A DNA stretch of 64,000 bases from Engelhardtia mirabilis (GTDB lineage: Bacteria; Planctomycetota; UBA1135; GCA-002686595): assembly GCF_007748095.1 (NCBI RefSeq), contig NZ_CP036287.1:930001-994000 (forward strand), in the 5' to 3' direction. The notes under the pieces are model-generated. The model made no database searches and was not told the DNA's origin. It saw only the letters and a program-made list of their open reading frames with translations. Position 1 is the first letter of the stretch; the number at the start of each line of letters is the position of its first letter. A program made the translations under genes and the position numbers. This document shows positions 11,001 through 19,719 of this stretch, one piece after another.

Positions 11001-11506
11001 GGCGATCTCCGGGTCTCCTTTTGCAAGGGGCGTGCCGGACCATCGATGGGCGTCCACGGGCTCCAAGGAGGGATTCGGCAATCGGGCGGGCCACAATGGC
11101 GCGTCGAAATGGCAGTTGAGCGGGTCGGGACCGGTGGGCGCGGGGACGACTCCGCCAATGCGGCAGTCAGGCGTTTGCACGGTGCCAGGCGCCTGTCCGT
11201 CGCCTGACTGCCGCGGACCGACGGCCCGTTCGTGCCAGACCTCTCCCGCACCCCGGCGCGCGCCGGTCCCCCGAGGGCCCGTGTCGCTGCTCGGGGCCCA
11301 GTCCGCAAGTCGGATCGCGGCCTTCCGCCTCGATTCGGCGCCGCGCTGCGAGGTCTGGCGATCGGCGACGCTAGCCCCCCGGGGATCCGCCATGCTCGGA
11401 GCCCTTCCCCCCGCGTGTTCCCGCGGGCGATCGGGATCGGCCCCCGATGCTCGCAACCCACCAGCGCTCCGCCCTGGAGCGCCGTGCCCACGAGGTCTCG
11501 CTACCC
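11001..11506. other. intergenic region between clpB and the CHRD gene
   Basis: These 506 bases separate divergent genes. The clpB ribosome site (GGAG, with AAAAGGAG further out) is at the left edge and palindromic element D is at 11168-11206. No conserved protein was recognised and I could not place promoters with confidence. Confidence 0.5.
11168..11206 (+). repeat. 39-bp palindromic element, copy D (variant)
   Basis: The inner core reads GGTGCCAGGCGCC, and AGGCG/CGCCT arms sit at the same 37-base outer distance as in the other copies. Outside these, 11160-11173 and 11201-11214 form a perfect 14-bp stem (GCGGCAGTCAGGCG against its complement). It is the most diverged of the four copies in core sequence but among the most strongly paired. 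Confidence 0.7.
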
Positions 11507-12652
11507 ATGTTCCATCGCACCCTCGCAGCGGTCGGCCTGCTCGCCGCCCTGCCCCTCGCCGCCTCGGCCCAGATCGTGACCGGCTTCTCCGCCACCGTCA
11601 GCGGCATCGAGGAGACGCCCCCCAACGCCAGCGCCAACCTCGGCACCGCCGAGCTGACCTACGACGTGGGGACCGGCGTGCTGAGTTGCACGGTCCTGAC
11701 CACCATGTCGACCGTGACCATTGCCCACGTGCACGACGGCGACGTCGGCTTCGGCGGTCCGATCGTCTTCGGCCTCAACCCGGTTCCCGGCGGGTGGGGC
11801 GGATCGGGCCTCCTCTCCGCGGCCCAGGTCGACGACCTCCTGCGCGGCGGCCTGTACGTGAACCTGCACTCGGCGGCCTTCTCCGGTGGTGAGATCCGCG
11901 GTCAGATCCGCCCGCCGCGTCACTTCGTGGCCTTCGCGACCGGCGCCAAGGAGACGCCGCCCAACCCCAGCATCGGCACCGCCAACGGCCGCTTCGAGTT
12001 CGACCTCGCGACGCAACAGCTCTCCTACGACGTCGTGGTCAAGAACGTCAACGCGACGATCTCGCACCTGCACTCGGCCTTTCCGGGCTCGGCCGGCCCG
12101 ATCGTGGTCGCGCTCGATCCCAACGGGCCGAATGGTTTCAAGGGCACCTCGCCGCCGCTCTCGAGTGGCGAGGTCCTGCAACTGCTCGCCGGCGGCATCT
12201 ACCTGAACGTGCACAGCCCCTCCTTCCCCGGCGGCGAGGTCCGTGACCAGGTGCACGTGGGCGGGCTCAACGCCGACGCCAACCGCGTTGGCGCGGCCAA
12301 CGGCATCAAGCTCGACATGGACGTCAGCGTCGGGCCTGACGCCGCGGGGGACCTGTTCTGGGTGCTCGGCTCCCTCAGCGGAACCACTCCGGGCCTGCCG
12401 GTGGACGGCATGAACCTGCCGCTCAACCCCGACGCCTACTTCCTGCTGACGTTGAACAACCCGAACCAGCCGCCCCTCTCCCCGTCCCAGGGTTTCCTGA
12501 GCGGCGGCCAGGACCTGGCGCGCTTCGAGATCGCGCCGGGCGTGCTGACCCCGCTGATCGGCGCGACCCTGAACCACGCCTTCGTGGGCGTGGACCTGGG
12601 GGCCTTGGTCGTCAACTTCGCCAGCAACGCCCAGGCGTTGACGATCCAATAG
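11507..12652 (+). CDS. secreted protein with two CHRD domains
   Basis: This 381-residue protein has a clear signal peptide (MFHRTLAAVGLLAALPLAASAQ, cleaved after ASA), which fixes the start at ATG 11507. Two CHRD domains follow, near residues 20-140 and 142-265. Each has the EETPPN start, an H-x-H segment (AHVHDGD, SHLHSAF), LxxGxxYVNxHS and a closing PGGEVRDQV / SGGEIRGQI. A C-terminal region of about 110 residues has no recognised domain. CHRD domains occur in extracellular and cell-surface proteins; their bacterial role is unclear. A GC-rich hairpin follows the gene. Confidence 0.9.
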   Translation: MFHRTLAAVGLLAALPLAASAQIVTGFSATVSGIEETPPNASANLGTAELTYDVGTGVLSCTVLTTMSTVTIAHVHDGDVGFGGPIVFGLNPVPGGWGGSGLLSAAQVDDLLRGGLYVNLHSAAFSGGEIRGQIRPPRHFVAFATGAKETPPNPSIGTANGRFEFDLATQQLSYDVVVKNVNATISHLHSAFPGSAGPIVVALDPNGPNGFKGTSPPLSSGEVLQLLAGGIYLNVHSPSFPGGEVRDQVHVGGLNADANRVGAANGIKLDMDVSVGPDAAGDLFWVLGSLSGTTPGLPVDGMNLPLNPDAYFLLTLNNPNQPPLSPSQGFLSGGQDLARFEIAPGVLTPLIGATLNHAFVGVDLGALVVNFASNAQALTIQ

Positions 12653-12716
12653 GCTAGAGCCAAGAGGCTCGAGTTCCCGACCCCCGCCGCGGTCCCCCGC
12701 CGGCGGGTCGCTGCGC

Positions 12717-12755
12717 CGCCGCCGCGTCGTTCCGATTCAGAGCGGCGCGGCGGCG
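12717..12755 (+). terminator. hairpin after the CHRD gene
   Basis: A 10-bp stem (CGCCGCCGCG at 12717-12726 with CGCGGCGGCG at 12746-12755) encloses a 19-base loop. There is no T-tract, so termination is plausible rather than certain. Confidence 0.4.
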
Positions 12756-12848
12756 TCTTGGGCCGCCCGGCGCGGTCTCCGAGAATGAACCCCCGGGCGC
12801 GGGCGTAGGCTGACCCTTACTCGTCGCCCCGGACCGCACCGCCTCGCC

Positions 12849-13262
12849 ATGAAGACCGTATCGCGTTCCTATGTCGCCAACTCCGCCATCGCGAGCGTCG
12901 TCCTCGCGTACGCCTTGCGTCTGAGCGTCGGCGATCGTGGGCCGGTGGATTGGGCCGTGATCTCGATCGCCGGCTCTGCGGTCCTGTGGAACCTCGTGCG
13001 CGCTGGCCTGCGTCTGCGGCTTCTGGGCGGAGGGAAGGCGCAGTGGCATCTGGGGCGCACCGTCCTGTTCTGGATCATCGGCCTCTTCAACACGGCCTTC
13101 CTGTTACCTGAACAGGCCGATTCGTTCCGGCCCTGGGTGGGGTGGCTGCTCGTCGCGGTGGCGACCTTCGACACGATCGCGTTGATCGCGAAGGAGGCGC
13201 GCTTGGTCGTGGCGCGGGAGCAGGGGACCGGGGCGGAGTCCGCGGCGACTGAACAGAACTGA
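12849..13262 (+). CDS. small integral membrane protein
   Basis: A 137-residue protein with about four hydrophobic segments: near 8-24, 34-50 (WAVISIAGSAVLWNLV), 70-85 (TVLFWIIGLFNTAFLL) and 97-114 (WVGWLLVAVATFDTIALIA), and an Ala/Gly/Glu-rich tail. No family is recognised. It stands alone between the CHRD gene and a secreted protein gene. Start ATG 12849 gives a normal membrane N-terminus. Confidence 0.65.
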   Translation: MKTVSRSYVANSAIASVVLAYALRLSVGDRGPVDWAVISIAGSAVLWNLVRAGLRLRLLGGGKAQWHLGRTVLFWIIGLFNTAFLLPEQADSFRPWVGWLLVAVATFDTIALIAKEARLVVAREQGTGAESAATEQN

Positions 13263-13379
13263 CGGAGAATCGCGCACTCGGTGGCAGGTCGCATCGCGGA
13301 GCTGCGCCACGGGAGGGTGAAGAAGGTGCGAGGTAGTCTCGCGCCGAAACCACCGAGAACCACTCCATCGAGGACTCCC

Positions 13380-13967
13380 GTGATCGCTACCCGCTCCCTG
13401 TTCGCAGGCCTGACCCTGTTCACCGTCACCGGCCTGACTGCCCTGGTCTCGAGCCCCGCAGCCGACGCGGTCGCTCCGGCCCAGGACTCCTTCGACGTGG
13501 CCATGGACGGCTCGTCGTTCCACTTCGAGGGCGCCACGACCCCCAACGGCGTGCCCGCGGACGGAACGCCGTTCGTCATCTCCGGCTACATCTACCCGGG
13601 TGGCACCTTCGAGCGCCACGGAGACCTCTCCGGCGTCGACGCGAACGGCGACCCGACCTTCCCCGAGCTCGTCGTCGGCGAGTTCATCTGCCGCGGCTGG
13701 CACAAGCAGGACGGGGACGCGACGACCGGCGTGATCGCCGTCACGACGCAGACCTTCGACTTCGACCTGGACCACGCAGGCGAGCAGATGGTCGTCACCA
13801 ACGGCATCGAGCTGGCCGACTTCAACACGCCCTTCAAGCGTCCGGTGACCGGCGGTAGCGGCTTCTTCGCCGGGCGCGACCTGGTCTGCGAGCAGGTCAT
13901 GCTGGGCGGGGGCTTCAACCCGTCGGGTGGCTTCAACGCCAGCTTCGAGTTCATGACCATCGACTGA
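13380..13967 (+). CDS. secreted beta-barrel-like protein of unknown function
   Basis: This 195-residue product has a signal sequence (IATRSLFAGLTLFTVTGLTA, likely cleaved near SPAADA). The start is GTG 13380, chosen because it begins the signal and follows AGGA at suitable spacing; the open frame extends upstream without signal character. The mature part has the repeated hydrophilic beta pattern SGYIYPGGTFERHG, VGEFICRGWHKQDGD, TQTFDFDL and GGSGFFAGRDLVCEQVML, which resembles dirigent/allene-oxide-cyclase-type barrels (GG.G.F.GA/R) but is not conclusive. A strong hairpin follows 20 bases after the stop. Confidence 0.65.
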   Translation: MIATRSLFAGLTLFTVTGLTALVSSPAADAVAPAQDSFDVAMDGSSFHFEGATTPNGVPADGTPFVISGYIYPGGTFERHGDLSGVDANGDPTFPELVVGEFICRGWHKQDGDATTGVIAVTTQTFDFDLDHAGEQMVVTNGIELADFNTPFKRPVTGGSGFFAGRDLVCEQVMLGGGFNPSGGFNASFEFMTID

Positions 13968-13986
13968 GGTCGATCGGCGCGAGCGC

Positions 13987-14019
13987 GGCCGGGGTCGCCC
14001 TACCAGGGCGACCCCGGCC
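13987..14019 (+). terminator. strong hairpin terminator
   Basis: GGCCGGGGTCGCCCT and its perfect 15-bp complement flank a 3-base loop, starting 20 bases after the stop at 13967. There is no T-run, but stem strength and position support an end of transcription. Confidence 0.65.
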
Positions 14020-14133
14020 CTCGCCGTTCGGACACGAGCTGTCCTCCGTCCCCATGCGGCCGACCCAGCGCGTTGACGGATCGGTCCCCATGGGCGACGC
14101 TGCGGGAACGGATCCGCCGCGGCGGAATTGCCC

Positions 14134-14490
14134 ATGAGAATCCTCGCTGTCTTCTTCCTGGTCTACGGGACCGTCGTCGCCGTCTCGTGGCTCTACCGGC
14201 AGCACAACGCCTTCGACATGGCGTCCGCGCTCGAGGCACCCGCGCAGCCCCTGCCCTGGAGCTTCGACACCGATCGCGGGGACGTGGTCTTCGTCGAGTT
14301 GATCGATGCCCAGGGTCGCAGTACGGTCGTTGGGCGCGATGGCTCCGGAGGGTGGAGCGGCAGCTTCGCGCGCGGCCACTACCGCCTGCGCCTGCTCGAC
14401 GCCCAGGGTGAGCTGCTGGAGGAGACCACCGTCGACATGGCCCCCGCCGAGCCGGTCGAGGGCCAGCCGAGGTCGGTGGACGCGCCCTAG
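14134..14490 (+). CDS. small membrane-anchored protein
   Basis: A 118-residue protein with an N-terminal anchor (MRILAVFFLVYGTVVAVSWLY) and a short extracytoplasmic part containing one beta-sandwich-like unit (VVFVELIDAQGRSTVVGRDG...HYRLRLLDAQGELLEETTV). This resembles one module of the larger CarboxypepD_reg-type proteins nearby. It is followed after 19 bases by the 14510 gene on the same strand, so the two are probably an operon. Function unknown. Confidence 0.65.
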   Translation: MRILAVFFLVYGTVVAVSWLYRQHNAFDMASALEAPAQPLPWSFDTDRGDVVFVELIDAQGRSTVVGRDGSGGWSGSFARGHYRLRLLDAQGELLEETTVDMAPAEPVEGQPRSVDAP

Positions 14491-14509
14491 ACCGGTCGAG
14501 GCCGAAGTG

Positions 14510-16252
14510 ATGGGAAGCAGGCCCCTGGGCGTTGTTGCAGCGATCCTGGCCGTCTCGCTGGCGGTCTTCCTGGTCGGTGCTCCGCGAGGGGGCGAGGGAC
14601 GCGCGGCGGACCCGACGGTCGTCGACACGCCACGCAGCGAGATGGAGCCTGCGAGCCTGACCCAGGCGCCGAATCCGGGCACGGACCCGGCAACTCGGCG
14701 AGAGTTGACCGAGTCCGACCGTTCCGAGAGCGACGTCGCCCAATCCTCGGAGGGTCGCGGGGCGGGGGCGGTCGCGCGCGAACCGACGGGGCGCTCCTGC
14801 GTGCTGGTGCGACTGCTCGATCGCGCCAGCCGGCCGCACATGATCGAGTCGGTCGAGGTCGAGGCCTTCGCCATCGCGGTCCATCCGGCCAGGCCGATTG
14901 CCAGGGCCACCGGCACCGACACCCAAGACCTCACGTTCGACTACTTGCCTCTGGGCGAGTACGAGTTTCGCACGACGGCGCCGGGCTACCGCTCGTTGCC
15001 GTTCACCGCCGCGATCGAAGCCGACCCTGACGGCGCCGGCCCGCCGGCCGCGATCGACGTCTACCTATGGCCTTCGAACGAGCTGCCGGTCGTCGTGCGC
15101 ACGCTGCACGGGCAATCCTTGGCGGGGTTCGCGGCCGCGCTGGGTTGTGCGCCGCACCAGTTGTGGTCGGGCGTGTTCGACATTCGGCTGAGCCTCGACG
15201 GCGCCGCCCGCGACGACTCGCTCGGGCACTTCGAGCCCGCGCCGGGTCACAAGCGTTGGAACTACTTCGGCGACGCGATCGGGACCCTGGTCCTCGAGCG
15301 CGACCCGCCCCTGTGGGCCGAGCTGCTCTGCTCCGGTGAGGTGGTGGCCGAGCGGCCCGTGTCCGCCGGTGACGAGGCCCTGCGCTTCGACCTGGACGAG
15401 GGGGCGGCCACGGCGACCTTCGCCCGCCTCACGCTCCAGGCCGTGGATTGCTTCGATGGGGGACCGATCGAGGGTGCCGACGTGACCCTCGAGGCCGAGG
15501 GCTCGACCTACCGCCGCGGCGAGCACCAGGGCCTCGCCACCGGCCCCGACGGTCGCGTCGTGCTCGAGCGCATCGTGCCCTCGCGCTACGAGCTGACCGT
15601 CGAGACCGAAGCTGGCCTGCACCAACGCTGGATCGACTTCGCGTCCGGCCAGGACGTGGACCTGGGCCCGATCGAGTTGGGTTGCGGCGGCGAGCCCCTG
15701 ACCATCCGCGTGGTCGGCGGTCCGCCCGAGTGGAGCCACGCCTTCGTGGAGCTGGCGCCCTTCGACGACACCAAGCCGCTGCAGGACGTCTACCCCGGCA
15801 ACCTGCACCGCGGCATCGGCCCGGGCGAGGACTACCTGCTGCCGATGCCGGAGCAGCGCTCGATCCTGCGGGTCCAGATTCCCGGTGGGATCGGTTCCCA
15901 GCGGCCCCTGGCCCTCGGCGGCCAAGTCTCCGCGATGGGGCCGTCCATGTCCCGGAGCGTGGTGATCGACCCCGCGCTGCGCCCGGTGGGGGCCATCGAG
16001 TTGACCCTCGAGCCGGTGGTCGACGTGGACCTCCTACTGGCGGTCGACGGCATCGGGGAGGTCCGGATCCTCGACGAGAACGGCTTGTGGCTGGGCCGCG
16101 CGCAGTGCCGGGGGCCGCGGAACGGGGTCGACCGCTGGAACATCGACGTCACCCGGGGCACCTACACGCTGGTCGCCCTCGACGGGAGCGGCGCCGAGCG
16201 CCTGCGCCGACGCGCGACCTTCGATGGTCAGGGACCAATCGAACTGCCTTGA
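14510..16252 (+). CDS. membrane-anchored carboxypeptidase-regulatory-like protein
   Basis: This 580-residue protein begins at ATG 14510 (MGSRPLGVVAAILAVSLAVF), giving one N-terminal anchor; the frame stays open upstream but overlaps the previous gene without a second signal. A Ser/Pro/Glu-rich linker leads to beta-sandwich modules, including SCVLVRLLDRASRPHMIESVEV, LTLQAVDCFDGGPIEGADVTL and a C-terminal VDVDLLLAVDGIGEVRILDE. It belongs with the proteins at 1852 and 3952 in architecture, though similarity is looser. Likely a surface-exposed structural or binding protein; function unknown. Confidence 0.75.
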   Translation: MGSRPLGVVAAILAVSLAVFLVGAPRGGEGRAADPTVVDTPRSEMEPASLTQAPNPGTDPATRRELTESDRSESDVAQSSEGRGAGAVAREPTGRSCVLVRLLDRASRPHMIESVEVEAFAIAVHPARPIARATGTDTQDLTFDYLPLGEYEFRTTAPGYRSLPFTAAIEADPDGAGPPAAIDVYLWPSNELPVVVRTLHGQSLAGFAAALGCAPHQLWSGVFDIRLSLDGAARDDSLGHFEPAPGHKRWNYFGDAIGTLVLERDPPLWAELLCSGEVVAERPVSAGDEALRFDLDEGAATATFARLTLQAVDCFDGGPIEGADVTLEAEGSTYRRGEHQGLATGPDGRVVLERIVPSRYELTVETEAGLHQRWIDFASGQDVDLGPIELGCGGEPLTIRVVGGPPEWSHAFVELAPFDDTKPLQDVYPGNLHRGIGPGEDYLLPMPEQRSILRVQIPGGIGSQRPLALGGQVSAMGPSMSRSVVIDPALRPVGAIELTLEPVVDVDLLLAVDGIGEVRILDENGLWLGRAQCRGPRNGVDRWNIDVTRGTYTLVALDGSGAERLRRRATFDGQGPIELP

Positions 16253-16440
16253 CCGACCCTGTGGACCCTGCGCTCGCTCACTGACCACCCCCCTCCGGCG
16301 GCGCCCCCGGGGCGGGGTTATGATCCAAGGGAGCCCAAGGAAGTCGCATCGGGGAGACGGCGGGGACCGAGTGTGTCGCTCCAAATTCACTTTTTTTGGC
16401 GAATGCCCGGCGGCGGCTACCACCGGCCCCGCCGGATCTG

Positions 16441-17151
16441 ATGGGCGCTGAACGAATCCGTTCGGGGCCCGCCCAACGCCTCGCAGCTTCAACCGTGCCC
16501 TTGATCGACGCCTCAACCTCCGAGCGCTCCGACTCCTGGAGCTTCCTGGACACCCTCGACGAGGCGCGTTCGGGCAAGTCGGAGGCGCTCGACCTCTTGA
16601 TCGAGCGCTTCTACCGGCGCGTCGAGGCCGACGTCCACCAGCGCCTGTCCCGGGACGTGCGGGTCGGGCGGCCCTGGCTGGCGGCGCGCTTCAGCACCGG
16701 GGACATCGTCCAGGAGGTCTTCCGCAGCGTGATCCGCGACCTGGAGGGCTTCGGCGGCCGCACCGAGGATGCCTTCTGTGGCTACCTGGCGATCGTCATC
16801 CGCAACCGGGTCGTCGATTCGATCCGCTTCCACGAGGCCGACTGCCGTGACGGCCGCCTGGGTCGGCCGATGCCCGACGACCCGGAGTCCCTGGGGGGCG
16901 GGCAGGCCTTCGACCCCGAGGCCATCGCCGCGCGCTTGGACGAGGTCCGTCGCGTCGAGCGGGCCATGGCCGAGCTGAGCCCGCGGGTGCGGCTCCTGGT
17001 CCGGGCGCGGATCGAGGGCCAGGCGACCTTCGAGCAACTGGCCGAACAGCTCGGCTACGGCTCCGAATCCAGCGCCCGCCGTGCCTTCTTCGACGCGCAA
17101 GCGCGCCTGGCCCTGCGCCTGGGGGCCGGGTCGAAGGGAGAGGAGTCGTAG
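16441..17151 (+). CDS. ECF-type RNA polymerase sigma factor
   Basis: This 236-residue sigma-70-family factor has region 2 at about 37-120 (LIERFYRRVEADVHQRL...FSTGDIVQEVFRSV...AFCGYLAIVIRNRVVDSIR) and region 4 at about 160-225 (MAELSPRVRLLVRARIEGQATFEQLAEQLGYGSESSARR). The start could be ATG 16441 or GTG 16495; neither has a clear ribosome site. The kinase gene starts two bases after its stop, so the two are cotranscribed. Pairing of ECF factors with Ser/Thr kinases is typical of Planctomycetota, where the kinase is thought to control the sigma factor. Confidence 0.85.
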   Translation: MGAERIRSGPAQRLAASTVPLIDASTSERSDSWSFLDTLDEARSGKSEALDLLIERFYRRVEADVHQRLSRDVRVGRPWLAARFSTGDIVQEVFRSVIRDLEGFGGRTEDAFCGYLAIVIRNRVVDSIRFHEADCRDGRLGRPMPDDPESLGGGQAFDPEAIAARLDEVRRVERAMAELSPRVRLLVRARIEGQATFEQLAEQLGYGSESSARRAFFDAQARLALRLGAGSKGEES

Positions 17152-17153
17152 GC

Positions 17154-19673
17154 GTGGGCAACGACACCTTCGATCCCGACGTCCACGAGCTCGAGGCCGA
17201 CCGCCTGTCGCGCGCCCTCGACCTGCGCGACGCGGGCCACTCGGACTGGCTCGAGCAGGCCTGCGCGGGCGATCCCCAGGCCATGGACGAGGTGCGCGCG
17301 GCGGTGGAGTCGGCGGACTCGTTGTCGCCGGTGTTCACCAGCGCCTTCGCCACCGACACGCGGGTGGGCGCGACGATCTCCGACCGCTACCTGATCCAGA
17401 GGCGCCTGGGCTCGGGAGCGATGGGGGTCGTCTACGAGGCCGAGGACCGCTCCCTCGACCGCCGCGTCGCGATCAAGATCCTGCGCCCGGGCTTGATGGA
17501 CCAGCACCGCTCGGTCGAGCGCTTCGACCGCGAGGCGCGGGCCATGGCGGCCGTGGTCCACCCGGCCGTACTCGCGATCCACGACCGCGGGCGCACCGAC
17601 GACGGCGAGGCCTACCTGGTCATGGAGTTGATCGCCGGGCAGCAGCTCGGCGCTCTGGTCGAGGGCCTGTCCGAGATCGTCGAGAACTCGAGCGAGGTGG
17701 ACGCGAACGTCCTGCGGCGCGCCCTGGGCTTCAACCTGTCCAGTCGGGACAGCTACCTGCGGTTCGCGGCACGCTGGGTGGCCCAGTTGGCCGCTGGACT
17801 GACCGAAGCCCACGGGGCCGGTGTCGTGCACCGCGACGTCAAGCCCAGCAACGTTCTGATCCGCCGCGACGGGCGAGCCGTCCTGGTGGACTTCGGCATC
17901 GCCCACCTGGTGGACGGGGTGCCTCTGACCGCCGGCGACACGAGCATCGGGACCCCGGCCTTCATGGCGCCGGAGCTGCTGGCCTCGGATCGTCGGGTGA
18001 CGCCTCTGTCCGACGTCTACGGCTTGGCCGCGGTGCTCTACTGCCTGCTCGCCTTGCGGCCGCCCTATGTGGGGACGCCCCACGAGGTGCTCCTGGCGGT
18101 GGCGACGCGGTCGCCGATTCCCCTCGCGCGTCTCGCACCAGGTCTGCCCCGCGACCTCGTCGCGATCGTCGAGAAGGGCATGAGTCGCCGTCCGGCCCAG
18201 CGCTACGCGAGCGCCGCCGAGCTGGAACGTGACCTGCGCGCCTTCCTGGACCACCGACCGGTCGTCGCGCGCCCCGTCGGGCCCCTGCGACGGGCCTTGC
18301 GGCGGGCGCGCCACTCGAAGATCGCTTGGGGCGCCGGTGGGGCCCTGGCGCTCGTGGCGGCGGTGCTGCTCACGACGACCCTGCGGGCCTCCTACCTCGC
18401 CCAGCGCCAGGCGACCTGGCTCGAGCTGTCGCGGCACTTCCCGCCCAACTTCACGATCCTCAACCCGGAGAACCGGGTCTACGTCCACGAGTCGGACCGC
18501 GCAGCGGTAGCGCAGCTCTTGGACCGCGCCGCGGCTGTTTGCGTCGACCCCCTGCCGACGTTGCTGCTGCGCGCCTTCTTCCGACTGGACCACGGCGACA
18601 ACGTCGGCGCGGCGCAGGACATGGCAGCCATCGCGCGGCACGAGAACACCGACTTCGCGAGGAAGCTGGCCGAGGCCTACGCGCGGGTCGCGCCGGGGGC
18701 CGCCGGGAGCGACGCGGTGGACCTCACGGGCCTGCCCGAGCCGCGCACCGCCCGCGATCGCTACCTACGCGCCTACCACCACCTGCGCGCCTTCGAGGAT
18801 CCCCAAGCCGAGGCCCTGTTGGACGTGGAGGTGGTAGCGGCAATCCCCGACGCCCAGGGTCTGCTGTTCGCCTTGCAGGTCCTCGACGCCTACCAACCGC
18901 CGGAGCGCCACCAGCGGGCGCTCGAGCTGCACGGCGCGGTGCTCGACTACGAGGACCGCATCGGCACGCGCACCGCGACCTCCGCCCACTACGTCTCCTA
19001 CGCCCTGGGCTTCGCCAACGCCTATGCGAGCGCCCTCGAGGTCGGGTTGGAGAGCATCGAGCTGGCGCCGCGCAGCCACGTCAATCGCACCAACGCCGGA
19101 TGGGCGGCCTTCGCCCTCGGAGAGCACGACCTGGCCCGCGAGCTCCTGGCGGTCGCCGCGGACATTCGTCCCAACGACGTCAAGCCCGTCGAGACCACCA
19201 TCTGGACCTACGTGGCGGAGGGCGACTTCGACGCCGCGCTCGCGGTGATCGATGCGCGAGGGCCGATGCTCGACCGGGTGCTCCCCTGGTGGGGCGAAGA
19301 CCTGGCCGGGGCGGTCGAGTCCTATCAGGCCCTGGCGCACACCCATGGCGCCGAGAAAAGCCCGCTGGCCGCCGCGGCCGTGGCGCGGGCGCGGGAACAC
19401 TTCGAGCGCGCCCGCGCCCTCGGCAATGGTGGACCCGCGACCTACTTCCAGCAGGTCCTCGACGCGATCGACGAGGCCGACTCCCAAGCGTTGATCAAGG
19501 CCCTCGCGGTCGAATGCAGCCGCGACCCGCGCCGATTGTGGCTCTTGCGCCTCTTGCAGCAGCACTTTCCCGAACAGCTGGACACCGAACCGTCCGAGTC
19601 GCTGCGACTTCTCCTCCAATCCATCGACCGCGAGCTCACCGGAGCGCGCGTCGTGCCGCATTCCGAGCGCTGA
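17154..19673 (+). CDS. transmembrane Ser/Thr protein kinase with TPR-like C-terminus
   Basis: This 839-residue protein has a complete Hanks-type kinase domain at about 79-365: glycine loop GSGAMG (86-91), VAIK lysine K108, HRD at 226-228, DFG at 246-248 and GTPAFMAPE. A transmembrane segment follows near 395-415 (WGAGGALALVAAVLLTTTL). The C-terminal 420 residues are helical and Ala/Leu-rich with repeated paired helices (e.g. NAGWAAFALGEHDLARELLAVAADIRPND), consistent with TPR-type sensor repeats on the other side of the membrane. Start GTG 17154 follows the sigma gene after two bases, with GGAGAGGAG just upstream. All catalytic residues are present, so it should be active. Confidence 0.92.
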   Translation: MGNDTFDPDVHELEADRLSRALDLRDAGHSDWLEQACAGDPQAMDEVRAAVESADSLSPVFTSAFATDTRVGATISDRYLIQRRLGSGAMGVVYEAEDRSLDRRVAIKILRPGLMDQHRSVERFDREARAMAAVVHPAVLAIHDRGRTDDGEAYLVMELIAGQQLGALVEGLSEIVENSSEVDANVLRRALGFNLSSRDSYLRFAARWVAQLAAGLTEAHGAGVVHRDVKPSNVLIRRDGRAVLVDFGIAHLVDGVPLTAGDTSIGTPAFMAPELLASDRRVTPLSDVYGLAAVLYCLLALRPPYVGTPHEVLLAVATRSPIPLARLAPGLPRDLVAIVEKGMSRRPAQRYASAAELERDLRAFLDHRPVVARPVGPLRRALRRARHSKIAWGAGGALALVAAVLLTTTLRASYLAQRQATWLELSRHFPPNFTILNPENRVYVHESDRAAVAQLLDRAAAVCVDPLPTLLLRAFFRLDHGDNVGAAQDMAAIARHENTDFARKLAEAYARVAPGAAGSDAVDLTGLPEPRTARDRYLRAYHHLRAFEDPQAEALLDVEVVAAIPDAQGLLFALQVLDAYQPPERHQRALELHGAVLDYEDRIGTRTATSAHYVSYALGFANAYASALEVGLESIELAPRSHVNRTNAGWAAFALGEHDLARELLAVAADIRPNDVKPVETTIWTYVAEGDFDAALAVIDARGPMLDRVLPWWGEDLAGAVESYQALAHTHGAEKSPLAAAAVARAREHFERARALGNGGPATYFQQVLDAIDEADSQALIKALAVECSRDPRRLWLLRLLQQHFPEQLDTEPSESLRLLLQSIDRELTGARVVPHSER

Positions 19674-19719
19674 GGCGCCGGCCCCCTCTCTCCCTTGGAC
19701 CGCTCGTCGGTCATCCCCA